This document shows, in pieces, positions 25,155 through 33,795 of a stretch of 64,000 nucleotides of DNA (positions within the stretch are counted from its first letter, which is position 1; each line of letters opens with the position of its first letter). Source of the stretch: Burkholderiales bacterium (GTDB lineage Bacteria; Pseudomonadota; Gammaproteobacteria; Burkholderiales; Ga0077523); NCBI GenBank assembly GCA_019745565.1, contig JAIESW010000003.1, positions 1-64,000 on the forward strand. Direction: 5' to 3'. The notes beneath the pieces are model-generated. The model was not told where the DNA came from, did no database searches, and saw nothing but the letters and a program-made list of their open reading frames with translations. The position numbers were made by a program, and so were the translations under genes.

Positions 25155-25946
25155 CTAATCGGGAAAAGTCGCCTCCACCCGCCCGAGGCGTTCGACGTCC
25201 ATGACCACGTGGTCGCCCGGCTCCAGCCACTTGGTGGCCACCACGCTGCCGGTAAACACGAACTCGCCGGCGCGCAGCCCGTGGCCCCGCTGCGACTGCT
25301 GCGTCGCGAGCCAGGCGAGCGCCTCGAACGGGTGCCCCATCACATCCGAACCGCGGCCGCGCCCCACTTCGACGCCGTTGATGGTGGTCACCCCCGCGAG
25401 ATCGCTCAGATCGAACTCGCGCCACGCGGTCACTTCCGGGCCCAGCACGCAGCCGGCGTCGAAGAAGTCGTCCGCGATCAGCGTCGGGGTATCCAGTTTC
25501 GAATAATCGACGTAGCGGGCATCGACCAGTTCCATGCCTGCCATGCACGCGGCGACGGCATCGGCCACCTCGTCACGCGAATAGGGATTCGCGCGCGGCG
25601 GCAGATCCTTGCCGAGGCGAACCACGATCTCGCACTCCACGCCGACCCGCACGAAATCGTCGTGCGGCACGGTGGCCGGACTCCGATGCACGGTGCGCTC
25701 GAACACGCCGCCGGCACAAGGATGCTCGATCTTGAGATAGGCCTGCATCACCGGTGTCGTGCAGCCGATCTTGTGGCCCACCACCTCGCCGAGGCCACGG
25801 GCGGTCAGTTGGCGGTGCAGTTCGTCCTGGATGGCGTAGGCCTCGGCCACGTCCGCCGGGCGCAATTGCGGCGGCAATTCCCCCAGGGGATCGAGTTCGA
25901 GGCGGTGCTCGGCGAGCACGAGCGCCGCATAGGCGATGTCGGACAT
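25155..25946 (-). CDS. 2-keto-4-pentenoate hydratase/fumarylacetoacetase-family protein
   Basis: A 263-residue enzyme of the MhpD/XylJ-type hydratase branch. Family segments: YAIQDELHRQLTARG and VVGHKIGCTT, then VGVECEIVVRLGKDLPPR (metal-binding Glu residues), AACMAGMELVDARYVD and FVFTGSVV. It hydrates 2-oxopent-4-enoate-type acids in aromatic meta-cleavage, or decarboxylates 4-oxalocrotonate. No meta-cleavage operon is adjacent. It is divergent from the sugar ABC operon (258 bp away). ATG 25946 is used; an in-frame upstream extension has no RBS. Confidence 0.83.
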   Translation of the reverse strand: MSDIAYAALVLAEHRLELDPLGELPPQLRPADVAEAYAIQDELHRQLTARGLGEVVGHKIGCTTPVMQAYLKIEHPCAGGVFERTVHRSPATVPHDDFVRVGVECEIVVRLGKDLPPRANPYSRDEVADAVAACMAGMELVDARYVDYSKLDTPTLIADDFFDAGCVLGPEVTAWREFDLSDLAGVTTINGVEVGRGRGSDVMGHPFEALAWLATQQSQRGHGLRAGEFVFTGSVVATKWLEPGDHVVMDVERLGRVEATFPD

Positions 25947-26204
25947 GGTTAAAGCATAGCTGCTTTTGGCGCGGGGCAGGCCGGCCGGAACGCAGCGCAG
26001 CAAGGGATGGCCGGCAGCGGCTGAGACGAGACGGGCGTCTCACGTGCAGGAGCGGCGGTTCTCCATTGCGCACCGCATCATGAAGATGCTCCCGCACCAC
26101 CTTGCCTGCGGCATAGCCGTTCCACATAATCCTCCGGCCGCGAGGCGCGAGTGCGGAAGACGCACCGCCATCCAGAACTAGAAACACTGAGGAGGAGCCT
26201 TCCC

Positions 26205-27659
26205 ATGAAACAAGCGCAATTCGGTTTGCGCGCGGTCGCGGCATTGTTCGCCGTCGCCACGCTCGCCTGGTCCACGGGCGCAGCGGCGCAGAGTGCAGCC
26301 CAACGCGCGGTCGATGCGGCGAAGCCGCTGTGCGCCGGCGGCAAGACCATCACCATCGTGTGGGAGGCGGGCCTGCAGTCGCTCGACCCGCTCAACTTCT
26401 CCGGGCCGAAGTGGGAACAGCTCACGGGCTGCAAGGTGAAGGTGGTGGAAGCTCCCGTCTCGGAGATGTTCACCAAGATCATGCAGGAGTTCCGCGCCGG
26501 CACCGGTGCGTACGACGCCCTCAACGTGATCCCGGCCTGGATGCCCGACCTCGCGCAGGCCGGCGCCCTCGAAGTGCTCGACCCTTACGTCGAGAAGTAC
26601 GGCTACGCGAAGGAACTCCAGACGATCGCGGCGACCTACCGCGACAACCAGATGAAGGTCAACGGGAAGATCTACGGCTTCCCCGACGACGGCGACGTGT
26701 TCATCTTCTACTACCGCAAGGACCTCTTCGCCCGCGACGACCTCAAGAAGGCCTTCAAGGCGAAGCACGGCTACGATCTGGCGCCGCCCAAGACCTGGAA
26801 GCAGTTCGATGACATCGGCTCGTTCTTCACCGAGGCGCTCAAGTCGGAAGGCATCTACGGCGCCTCGATGTTCCGCGAGTCGGGTTATGGCAACTTCATG
26901 TTCCAGGAGCGCTTCCGCAACGAGGGCGGCAAGTTCTTCGACGCCAACATGAAGGCCACCATCAACAGCCCGGCGGGCGTGAAGGTACTGACCGAGTGGC
27001 GCAACGAGAACCGCTTCATGCCGCCCGGCGTCGAGAAGTTCGGCTTCGTCGAGAACCTCGCCGTGTTCCTCGAGGGCAAGAGCGCGATGACGATCTCGTG
27101 GCCGCCCTATGGCCGCTTCGCCGCGGGCTACCTGTCGGAAGAGAAGGCGCTCTCCTGGGTGCCGAAGTCCAAGATCGCGGGCAAGGTCGGCTACACGCTG
27201 CCTCCCGGCGGACATCCGGAACTGGCGGCGGGCTTCGCCCTGTCGGTCGCGGCCGGCAGCAAGCAGAAGGAAGCGGCGTATCTGTTCATCCAGTGGCTGA
27301 ACAGCGAAGACACTTCCAACCAGCGCGTGCAACTGCCCTACGCGCTGCGCGACCCGTTCCGCGACTCACACTTCACCAACCCCGGGTATCTCAAGCTCTG
27401 GCCCGATGCCAAGGACTACCTGGCCGCACTGCAGGCCGCATCGAAGACCGGCCTGCTCGACCTGTCGCTCATCCAGACCGACAAGTACGAGGAAGCGCTG
27501 CGTCAGGGCATCAGCCGCCTGTGGGCCGGCGAGGATCCGAAGAAGATCCTGGACGACATCGCCAAGCAGTGGGATGAGGTCACCGCCAAGGTCGGCGTCG
27601 AGAAGCAGAAGGCGGTGTACTCCGCCTGGGCCGCCAAGTCGGGGGCCTATCCGAAGTAA
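26205..27659 (+). CDS. ABC sugar transporter substrate-binding protein
   Basis: A 484-residue family-1 solute-binding protein. A signal peptide (LRAVAALFAVATLAWSTGAAAQ) precedes a mature part with ITIVWEAGLQSLDPLNFSGPKWEQLTGCKV, VNGKIYGFPDDGDVFIFYYRKDLF and TWKQFDDIGSFFTEALK. This is the sugar/polyol (MalE/UgpB-like) class, somewhat longer than usual. Acidic and aromatic residues of the ligand cleft are plausible, but the sugar cannot be read. The RBS GAGGAGG precedes the ATG at 26205. It is the first gene of the transporter operon; a stable hairpin separates it from the permease gene. Confidence 0.9.
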   Translation: MKQAQFGLRAVAALFAVATLAWSTGAAAQSAAQRAVDAAKPLCAGGKTITIVWEAGLQSLDPLNFSGPKWEQLTGCKVKVVEAPVSEMFTKIMQEFRAGTGAYDALNVIPAWMPDLAQAGALEVLDPYVEKYGYAKELQTIAATYRDNQMKVNGKIYGFPDDGDVFIFYYRKDLFARDDLKKAFKAKHGYDLAPPKTWKQFDDIGSFFTEALKSEGIYGASMFRESGYGNFMFQERFRNEGGKFFDANMKATINSPAGVKVLTEWRNENRFMPPGVEKFGFVENLAVFLEGKSAMTISWPPYGRFAAGYLSEEKALSWVPKSKIAGKVGYTLPPGGHPELAAGFALSVAAGSKQKEAAYLFIQWLNSEDTSNQRVQLPYALRDPFRDSHFTNPGYLKLWPDAKDYLAALQAASKTGLLDLSLIQTDKYEEALRQGISRLWAGEDPKKILDDIAKQWDEVTAKVGVEKQKAVYSAWAAKSGAYPK

Positions 27660-27702
27660 CCGGTCGCCCGCGCTCCGCTGAAGAGCGCGGCTCCGCAATG
27701 CG

Positions 27703-27732
27703 AGAGGCGGGCTCGATGCCCGCCTCTTGTTT
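27703..27732 (+). terminator. Intra-operon hairpin/attenuator between binding-protein and permease genes
   Basis: GAGGCGGGC and GCCCGCCTC form a perfect 9-bp stem around TCGAT, followed by TTGTTT. A second short stem (CGCGCTC/GAGCGCG) lies just before. This structure 45-75 nt after the SBP stop fits a partial terminator or 3'-end stabiliser, which would raise SBP mRNA over permease mRNA. The in-frame ATGs at 27698 and 27716 lie inside or against the hairpin and are poor starts for the permease. Confidence 0.55.
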
Positions 27733-27763
27733 CCAACCACGAGAACAAACGCACCGCACTTCC

Positions 27764-28654
27764 TTGGCTGCCATCCGCACCAAAGCCGCCACCCGGGATC
27801 GCCGCTTCAAGTACGTCCTGGTGGCACCGTCCATCTTCGTGCTGCTCCTGATCGGCATCTTTCCGCTGATCTATCTCATCGTGGTGAGCTTCCAGAACAT
27901 CACGATGACGGACATGGATACGTCGTTCCAGGGCCTGCTCAACTACCGGCAGATGGTGAACGACACGCGGATGTGGCAGGCACTGCTGCACACCGTGATC
28001 TTCACCGCCATCGCCCTGCCCATCGAACTGGTGCTGGGCCTCGCGATGGCGCAACTCTTCATCGACCGCATTCCCGGCCGGCAGGTGTTCGTCGCCCTGC
28101 TGGTGCTGCCCGTGGTGATCTCGCCCATTGTGGCGGGTGCCACCTGGTCGCTCATGTTCGACAACCGCTTCGGCCCCATCAACCAGATCATCGGCTGGCT
28201 GATCGGCGGCGAGGCGACCATCCTGTGGACCATCAATCCGAACCTGGTCTACCCGGCGATCCTGGTGGCCGAGGTCTGGCAGTGGACGCCATTCATGTTC
28301 CTGCTGCTGCTCGCCGCGCTGTCGGCCGTGGACAAGTCGCAGCTCGAAGCCGCCTCCATCGACGGCGCCGGCTGGTGGCGCACGTTCTTCCGCATCGTGC
28401 TGCCCGCCATCTGGCCGGTGATGGCCATCGCCATCCTGATCCGCGGCCTGGATCTGTTCCGCCTGTTCGACATCGTGTGGGCGTTGACCCGCGGCGGGCC
28501 TGGCACCATGACCGAGACCATCTCGATCTTCGCTTACGTCAAAGGGTTCCAGCAGTTCGACACCAGCTTCACCGCCGCGGTGGCGCTGATGATCATCGTG
28601 CTGCTGTCGATCGTGGTGATGGCCGCGCTGAAGCGGGTCGAACTGGCGCGCTAG
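27764..28654 (+). CDS. ABC sugar transporter permease 1 (MalF/UgpA type)
   Basis: A protein of about 296 residues with six hydrophobic helices, beginning YVLVAPSIFVLLLIGIFPLIYL. It carries the EAA loop EAASIDGAGWWRTFFRIVLPAI that contacts the ATPase. The start is uncertain: the frame contains ATGs at 27698 and 27716, but these sit within a stable hairpin, so I place the start at TTG 27764 (LAAIRTKAATRDRRFKYV), where a basic, N-in pre-TM region begins. The stop is 3 nt before the second permease start, consistent with co-translation. Confidence 0.85.
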   Translation: MAAIRTKAATRDRRFKYVLVAPSIFVLLLIGIFPLIYLIVVSFQNITMTDMDTSFQGLLNYRQMVNDTRMWQALLHTVIFTAIALPIELVLGLAMAQLFIDRIPGRQVFVALLVLPVVISPIVAGATWSLMFDNRFGPINQIIGWLIGGEATILWTINPNLVYPAILVAEVWQWTPFMFLLLLAALSAVDKSQLEAASIDGAGWWRTFFRIVLPAIWPVMAIAILIRGLDLFRLFDIVWALTRGGPGTMTETISIFAYVKGFQQFDTSFTAAVALMIIVLLSIVVMAALKRVELAR

Positions 28655-28657
28655 ACC

Positions 28658-29488
28658 ATGAACCTGCGCCAACGCCGCCGCCTCAAGCTGATCCTGCGCC
28701 TCGCCGCGGCGATCGCCATCACGGCCTTCTTCCTGTTCCCGATCTACTGGCTGTTCATGATCTCCTTCAAGACGCCGGAGGAGATCTTCGCGTTCCCGCC
28801 CAAGTGGTGGCCGGGGCAGATCCAGTTCGACAACTACGAGGTGCTGTTCAAGGACGGCGACGCCAAGACCGTCGGCAACAGCCTGGTGGTGGCCAGCGTG
28901 AGCACGGTGCTCGCGATGTTCCTGGGCACGCTGTGCGCCTACAGCCTCGCGCGCTTCCGCACCGGCGGCGAGAACCTCGCCAACTGGATCATCTCGCAGC
29001 GCATGGTGCCGCCCATCGCCGTCGTGTTTCCGATCTTCCTCCTGTATGTGTGGCTGAAACTGGTCGACACGTACGTCGGCCTGATCCTGCTCTACACCGC
29101 ATTCAATCTGCCCTACGTCATCTGGATGATGCGCGGCTACATCAACGACATCCCGAAGGCTTTGGAAGAGTCTGCGCTGGTGGACGGCTGCACGCGCTGG
29201 CAGGTGCTGTGGAAGGTGGTTTTCCCCATGTGTCGCGCAGGCTTGTTCGCCACCGCCATCTTCACCTTCGTGTTCGCGTGGAACGACTTCATCTTCGCGC
29301 TGGTGCTGACCCGCACCGAGGTTTCCACCTACACGGTGCAGGTCACCCACTACTTCGGCGGGCAGTCGAATTTCTGGGCGAAGATCTCGGCGATGTCGGT
29401 GCTTGGGACGCTGCCCATCTTCATCGTCGTCGGCTTCATGCAAAGGTATCTGGTGCGCGGCATTTCGCTGGGTGCAGTGAAGGGATGA
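28658..29488 (+). CDS. ABC sugar transporter permease 2 (MalG/UgpE type)
   Basis: A 276-residue inner-membrane permease. A short basic N-terminus precedes TM1 (LAAAIAITAFFLFPIYWLFMISFKTPEEIF). The EAA loop is EESALVDGCTRWQVLWKVVFPMCRAG. It pairs with permease 1 to form the channel of the importer. Spacing to both neighbouring genes is 3 nt. A GlcNAc/sugar-type family (CUT1) is indicated by overall form, not by any ligand residue. Confidence 0.92.
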   Translation: MNLRQRRRLKLILRLAAAIAITAFFLFPIYWLFMISFKTPEEIFAFPPKWWPGQIQFDNYEVLFKDGDAKTVGNSLVVASVSTVLAMFLGTLCAYSLARFRTGGENLANWIISQRMVPPIAVVFPIFLLYVWLKLVDTYVGLILLYTAFNLPYVIWMMRGYINDIPKALEESALVDGCTRWQVLWKVVFPMCRAGLFATAIFTFVFAWNDFIFALVLTRTEVSTYTVQVTHYFGGQSNFWAKISAMSVLGTLPIFIVVGFMQRYLVRGISLGAVKG

Positions 29489-29491
29489 ACC

Positions 29492-30595
29492 ATGGCTGAT
29501 CTCAGGATCACTGCGTTGAACAAGTACTATGGCCAGGTCCATGCCGTAAAAGGCGTGGACCTCGAGATTCCAGCCGGTGAATTCACCGTCCTGGTCGGCC
29601 AATCCGGTTGCGGCAAGAGCACTCTGCTCAGGACCATCGCCGGTCTGGAGGATGCCGATTCCGGCACCATCGAGATCGGCGGCCAGAACGTCACGGACGA
29701 TCCGCCGCGCGATCGCGACATCGCGATGGTGTTCCAGAACTACGCGCTCTACCCCTACATGAGCGTGTACGACAACATCGCGTTCGGCCTGCGCGCCCGC
29801 AAGACGCCGGCGGGCGAGATCGACGGCAAGGTGCAACGCGCGGCGCAGATGCTCGCCATCGATCATCTGCTGCAGCGCTATCCGCGCCAGCTGTCGGGCG
29901 GGCAGTTGCAGCGGGTGGCCATCGGTCGCGCCATCGTGCGCAACGCGCGGCTCTATCTCTTCGACGAGCCGCTGTCGAACCTGGATGCGCAGCTGCGCGA
30001 CGAGATGCGCAGCGAGATCAAGCGGCTGCACCAGGAACTGGGCAAGACCATGATCTACGTCACCCACGACCAGATCGAGGCCATGACCATGGCCGATCGC
30101 ATCGTGCTGCTGCGCGACGGGAAGATCGAGCAGCAGGGCTCGCCGCTCGATCTGTATGAACGTCCGGCCACGAAGTACGTCGCGGGATTCCTGGGCTCAC
30201 CCTCGATGAACTTCGTCGATGCCGAGATCGCTTCGGTGGCGGGACGCCTCGCGGTCCGTGTCGGTGACAGCGCCGTGCTGCCCTTGCCGCAGTCACGCAA
30301 CGACCGGCTCGCCCCCTACACCGGCAAACGCATCGTCCTGGGGCTGCGGCCCGAGCACATCAGTCGGGCGCGCGAGGGCGATGCCCGCGAAGGCCTCGCA
30401 CGCTGCGGCGCCGTGATCGACCTCGTGCAGCCGACCGGGGCACGCACCTACGCCACGTTCAAGCTGGGCGGCGTCGAAGCCGTGGCCGAACTGCAGGCCC
30501 ATGAGGCTTCGCAACCGGGCCAGGCCATCGAACTCGCCATCGACATGAACCGGGCCGTGATCATCGAGCCCGACACCGAGAAAGTCGTCTCCTGA
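29492..30595 (+). CDS. ABC sugar transporter ATPase (MalK/UgpC type)
   Basis: A 367-residue ATPase of CUT1 importers. Walker A GQSGCGKST lies at 36-44, the signature LSGGQ at 134-138 and Walker B YLFDEP at 155-160, with the switch His in YVTHDQIEAMT. A C-terminal TOBE/OB regulatory region begins near 235 (GLRPEHISRA). It powers the importer encoded just upstream; only 3 nt separate it from the permease-2 stop. The protein is slightly longer than the MalK core but has no extra domain. Confidence 0.94.
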   Translation: MADLRITALNKYYGQVHAVKGVDLEIPAGEFTVLVGQSGCGKSTLLRTIAGLEDADSGTIEIGGQNVTDDPPRDRDIAMVFQNYALYPYMSVYDNIAFGLRARKTPAGEIDGKVQRAAQMLAIDHLLQRYPRQLSGGQLQRVAIGRAIVRNARLYLFDEPLSNLDAQLRDEMRSEIKRLHQELGKTMIYVTHDQIEAMTMADRIVLLRDGKIEQQGSPLDLYERPATKYVAGFLGSPSMNFVDAEIASVAGRLAVRVGDSAVLPLPQSRNDRLAPYTGKRIVLGLRPEHISRAREGDAREGLARCGAVIDLVQPTGARTYATFKLGGVEAVAELQAHEASQPGQAIELAIDMNRAVIIEPDTEKVVS

Positions 30596-30605
30596 GGATT
30601 CCGTC

Positions 30606-32576
30606 ATGAAGACCGTTCCCGCTTCCCGTGCGATCAAGCTCTGCGGTACCGAACAGCCCGACGTCCCGGGCCGCATCCTTACTGCCGGCCCGCTCACCGT
30701 CGAGCTCGAGAACGGCGCACTGCGGTACCTGAAGGTGAACGGTGTCGAAGCGGTGCGCGCGCTGGCCTTCCTGGTGCGCGACGAGAACTGGGGCACCTAC
30801 ATCCCGAAGATCACGGACCTGAGGGTCGATCAGCGCGCCGACGGGTTCTCGGTCTCCTATCACGCGGTCTGCGCTCGCGAAGCCATGGAGATCGCGTTCG
30901 ACATCACCATCGAGGGTCATTCCGACGGTAGTCTGGACTTCGAAGGCACGGCGGTGCCGAAGACCGACTTCCGCACCGCGCGCACCGGCTTCGTGGTGCT
31001 GCACCCGCTGAAGGGCGTGGTCGGCAACAAGGTCGAAGTGGAGCACGTCGACGGCAAGGTGGAGAAATCGATCTTCCCGAAGCAGGTGAATCCGATCCAG
31101 CCGTTCCTGCACATCCGCTCGCTGACGCACGAGGTGCTGCCGGGCGTGAAAGCGACGGTCCGGATGGAAGGCGACACCTGGGAGATGGAAGACCATCGCA
31201 ACTGGACCGACGCCTCGTTCAAGACCTACGTGCGGCCGCTCGCCCTGCCGTGGCCCTACACGCTGAAGGCCGGCGAGCCGGTCAAGCAGTCGATCCGCTT
31301 CTCGCTGTCGGGCAATGTCCCGAAGGCCGCCAGGTCCGGGGCCGGCCGCGGCATCGAGATCAAGCTGGGCAGCGCGACGCGCGACGTCATGCCGCCCGTC
31401 GGCCTGGGTGTGCCTGCCGAGGAGATCGGTCACGCGGCCGCGCGCCTGGGGCTCGTCAAGGGCATCGCGCCGAAGGTGCTGAACTGCCACTACGATCCGC
31501 GTGCGAAGCATGGTGCGAAGGAACTCTACGGCTATCGCCTGCTGTCCGATGAGACCGGTGCGGAATGTGTGCTCGAGATCGTCGTGGAAAGCGTCGATCG
31601 CTACGCCGAGGAGCTTGCCGGCGTCGCGAAGCTGGTGAAGGAATCGGGCCTCAAGCTCGCCGCCATCGCGGTCTGCCCCGTGGGCGACTTGAAGTCGGTG
31701 CTGCCGGGCGGCCCGCGCCCGCCGGCGCCGCCGCTGGACAAGCTCTATGCGGCAGCACGCAAGGCGTTCCCCGGTGTGAAGCTGGGCGGCGGCATGTTCT
31801 CGTTCTTCACCGAATTGAACCGCAAGCGGCCGCCGGCGGAGCTGCTCGACTTCGTCACCAATACCACCTGCCCCATCGTGCACGCGGCCGACGATCGTTC
31901 CGTCATGGAAACGCACGAAGCGTTGCCCTGGCAAATGGAAACGGCGCGCTCCTACATCGGCAAGACCGCGCATCGCGTGGGCCCCAGTGCCATCGGCTGC
32001 CGTGACAACCCGCACGGCGCCACCTTCACACCGAACCCGAAGAACGAGCGCATCTGCCTGGTGAAGATGGACCCGCGCCAGCGCGGCCTGTTCGGCGCCG
32101 CATGGACGCTCGCCTACATCGCGACGCTGGCACGCGCAGGCGCCGCCGCCGTCACGGTCGGCGCGCCTACCGGCCCGCTCGGCGTCATCTACCGGAAGAC
32201 CGACTACGCGCAACCGCACTTCGATGACATCGGAAGCTCGGCCGTCTATCCGGCCTATCACGTGGTGAGCGGTCTGGCCCGCGCCAGCGGCTCCAAGCTG
32301 GTGAGCGCGACGTCGTCCGACGCCGCCAAGGTGGAGTGCCTCGCCGTGCGCGGCAAGGGCGGCACCATCCTGTGGCTCGCCAATCGCACCGCCGACTCGC
32401 AGTCAGTGAAGCTGTCGGGCGCTGCCGGCACCACGTTCGCCGCGGTGCTGGATGAAGACAGCTTCGCCGTCGCCACCACGGACCCCGCGAAGTTCCAGCG
32501 CTCGTGGAAGGCCGTGGGCGCAGCGGGGCTGAAGCTCGGAGCCTACGCGGTGGCGGTCGTCTCGATCAACGACTGA
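30606..32576 (+). CDS. D-apionate-lactonase-like protein (ApnL family candidate) closing the sugar ABC operon
   Basis: A 656-residue cytoplasmic protein with no signal peptide. Its opening (KLCGTEQPDVPG...GPLTVELENGALRYLKVNGVEAVRALAFLVRDENWGTY) and middle (TGFVVLHPLKGVVGN, VEVEHVDG, MEDHRNWTDASFKTYVRPLALPWPYTL) match what I recall of the D-apionate/apionolactone lactonase group. That group has a beta-rich N-terminal part and a TIM-barrel-like centre. A C-terminal part with GGTILWLANRTADSQSV follows. The RBS is CTGAGGATTCC. Co-transcription with the CUT1 transporter suggests the imported sugar or its lactone is the substrate. The usual apiose dehydrogenase and later Apn/Oia genes are absent, so the assignment is tentative. 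Confidence 0.5.
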   Translation: MKTVPASRAIKLCGTEQPDVPGRILTAGPLTVELENGALRYLKVNGVEAVRALAFLVRDENWGTYIPKITDLRVDQRADGFSVSYHAVCAREAMEIAFDITIEGHSDGSLDFEGTAVPKTDFRTARTGFVVLHPLKGVVGNKVEVEHVDGKVEKSIFPKQVNPIQPFLHIRSLTHEVLPGVKATVRMEGDTWEMEDHRNWTDASFKTYVRPLALPWPYTLKAGEPVKQSIRFSLSGNVPKAARSGAGRGIEIKLGSATRDVMPPVGLGVPAEEIGHAAARLGLVKGIAPKVLNCHYDPRAKHGAKELYGYRLLSDETGAECVLEIVVESVDRYAEELAGVAKLVKESGLKLAAIAVCPVGDLKSVLPGGPRPPAPPLDKLYAAARKAFPGVKLGGGMFSFFTELNRKRPPAELLDFVTNTTCPIVHAADDRSVMETHEALPWQMETARSYIGKTAHRVGPSAIGCRDNPHGATFTPNPKNERICLVKMDPRQRGLFGAAWTLAYIATLARAGAAAVTVGAPTGPLGVIYRKTDYAQPHFDDIGSSAVYPAYHVVSGLARASGSKLVSATSSDAAKVECLAVRGKGGTILWLANRTADSQSVKLSGAAGTTFAAVLDEDSFAVATTDPAKFQRSWKAVGAAGLKLGAYAVAVVSIND

Positions 32577-32599
32577 TCCTGCGAGGTTAGGAAGGCGGG

Positions 32600-32735
32600 C
32601 CCCCATCCCAGCCTTCCCCCACCGCAGGCGGGGGAAGGAGTGCATCTGGGTCGATTCAGCGGAGATTTCTGCACTCGCGAGGAAACCGGCCAATGCACTC
32701 CCCCGCCGAAGGCGAGGGAAGGTTGGGATGAGGGC
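32600..32735. repeat. BIME-like double-hairpin repeat, copy a
   Basis: A long C-rich arm (CCCCATCCCAGCC) is followed by one palindrome (CTTCCCCCACCGC-AGGCGGGGGAAGG), a variable stretch and a second hairpin (CTCCCCCGCCGAAGGCGAGGG). It closes with GGTTGGGATGAGGG, the inverse of the left arm. It lies between the converging ApnL-like and infA genes. This is one of six related copies in the window. Confidence 0.85.
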
Positions 32736-32815
32736 CAAGCACTACCTCAGTCCCTTCGCCATCCCCCGAAATCGCTCCGCCCGACAACTGATCGCCGGAC
32801 GGGCCCTGCCAGCCG

Positions 32816-33088
32816 CTATCGCGGCCGGTACGCCGGCCGTCGCGGTGCCGTCGAGGGCGCCGCGCGTTCGTCCTTGTGGCGAAAGCTGATGCGGCCCTTC
32901 GTCAGGTCATAGGGGGACATCTCGAGCGTGACCCGATCGCCGGCGAGAATGCGGATACGGTGCTTGCGCATCTTGCCGGATGCGTAAGCGGTGATCGCGA
33001 TGCCGTTGTCCAGCGTCACGCGGAAGATGGTGTTCGGCAGCACTTCGTTCACCACGCCTTCGAGTTCGACGACTTCTTCTTTCGCCAT
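32816..33088 (-). CDS. infA: Translation initiation factor IF-1 with C-terminal extension
   Basis: The first 72 residues are a complete IF-1 ([28 protein letters not shown]..., [35 protein letters not shown]), the A-site-blocking OB-fold initiation factor. It continues for 18 residues ([18 protein letters not shown]), a basic, proline-rich tail that typical 72-aa IF-1 lacks. This suggests a second, extended infA such as some betaproteobacteria carry. Its location next to a cold-shock gene, away from ribosomal-protein operons, supports a paralogue role. Confidence 0.92.
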   Translation of the reverse strand: MAKEEVVELEGVVNEVLPNTIFRVTLDNGIAITAYASGKMRKHRIRILAGDRVTLEMSPYDLTKGRISFRHKDERAAPSTAPRRPAYRPR

Positions 33089-33205
33089 TATGGGTACCGG
33101 GGATGTCTGCGCGCGCGGCCACGCCGGGCGAACGCAATGACTACTAGCCGGGCGGCTCGAGGCGGCCCGGCAGCAAACGGCTGGGAAGGCCGCGTCGAGT
33201 AGCGG

Positions 33206-33412
33206 TCAGAGCGCCTTCAGGTTGACTGCCGCGACACGGCCGTCGCGGCCGGGTTCGGTTTCGAACGAGATCGCCTGATTCTCGGCGAGCGTAGTCATAC
33301 CTGCGCGTTCGACCGCCGAGATGTGGACGAACACGTCCTTCGACCCGTCCTGCGGTGCGATGAAGCCGAAACCCTTGCTGGAATTGAAGAACTTCACGGT
33401 GCCAGAAATCAT
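33206..33412 (-). CDS. Cold-shock-domain protein (CspA family)
   Basis: A 68-residue single [22 protein letters not shown] contains RNP1 (KGFGFI) and VFVHIS contains RNP2, the nucleic-acid-binding aromatic patches. It acts as an RNA chaperone or anti-terminator. The ATG at 33412 lies after a leader region with no gene. The region from 33413 to about 33649 upstream (minus) holds nothing else that I can identify and could be the structured 5' leader common to csp genes. It is 117 bp upstream of the infA start. Confidence 0.9.
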   Translation of the reverse strand: MISGTVKFFNSSKGFGFIAPQDGSKDVFVHISAVERAGMTTLAENQAISFETEPGRDGRVAAVNLKAL

Positions 33413-33649
33413 GGTTACCCCCGTTGATGCATGGCCGCATGCGGATTCGCAGGCGGCATCAAATGACGCATTCGGGAGAGACTTCGCGCATCCAGGACGG
33501 ACGCGAACGACCGAGGAGAGGATTGGCGGACTTCCGACGACGCATATCCGACTCCGGTAGTTTGGACCATACTGGGGCGCTTGGCAAATGGCTGTCCAGG
33601 CACGGACGCATCCGGCTCTCGCGACGGCCCGCTTGCGGGCAAGAGCTGG

Positions 33650-33771
33650 CCCCCATCCCCACCTGCCCCCACTGACGTGGGGGCAGGGGTGTAAAGCGTA
33701 TTCCCCGCGGCACAGCCGGGAGGGGACGTACCCCCTCCCCCAGCTTCGCTGGGGGAGGGTCAGGGTGGGGG
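33650..33771. repeat. BIME-like double-hairpin repeat, copy b
   Basis: The copy opens CCCCCATCCCC and has CTGCCCCCACTGACGTGGGGGCAGG as the first hairpin. A middle segment contains a further CCGGGAGGGGACG. The second hairpin is CTCCCCCAGC/GCTGGGGGAG, closing GGTCAGGGTGGGGGC. It sits between the TauD-type gene and the csp leader. Confidence 0.85.
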
Positions 33772-33795
33772 CACCGGCCGACGGCAATCCTCTGA

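Noticed and set aside
27647..30067. Long open frame (806 codons) on the minus strand across the ABC operon
   Set aside because: It is antisense to three convincing permease/ATPase genes, is His/Arg/Asp-rich in the way of high-GC shadow frames, and has no recognisable domain.
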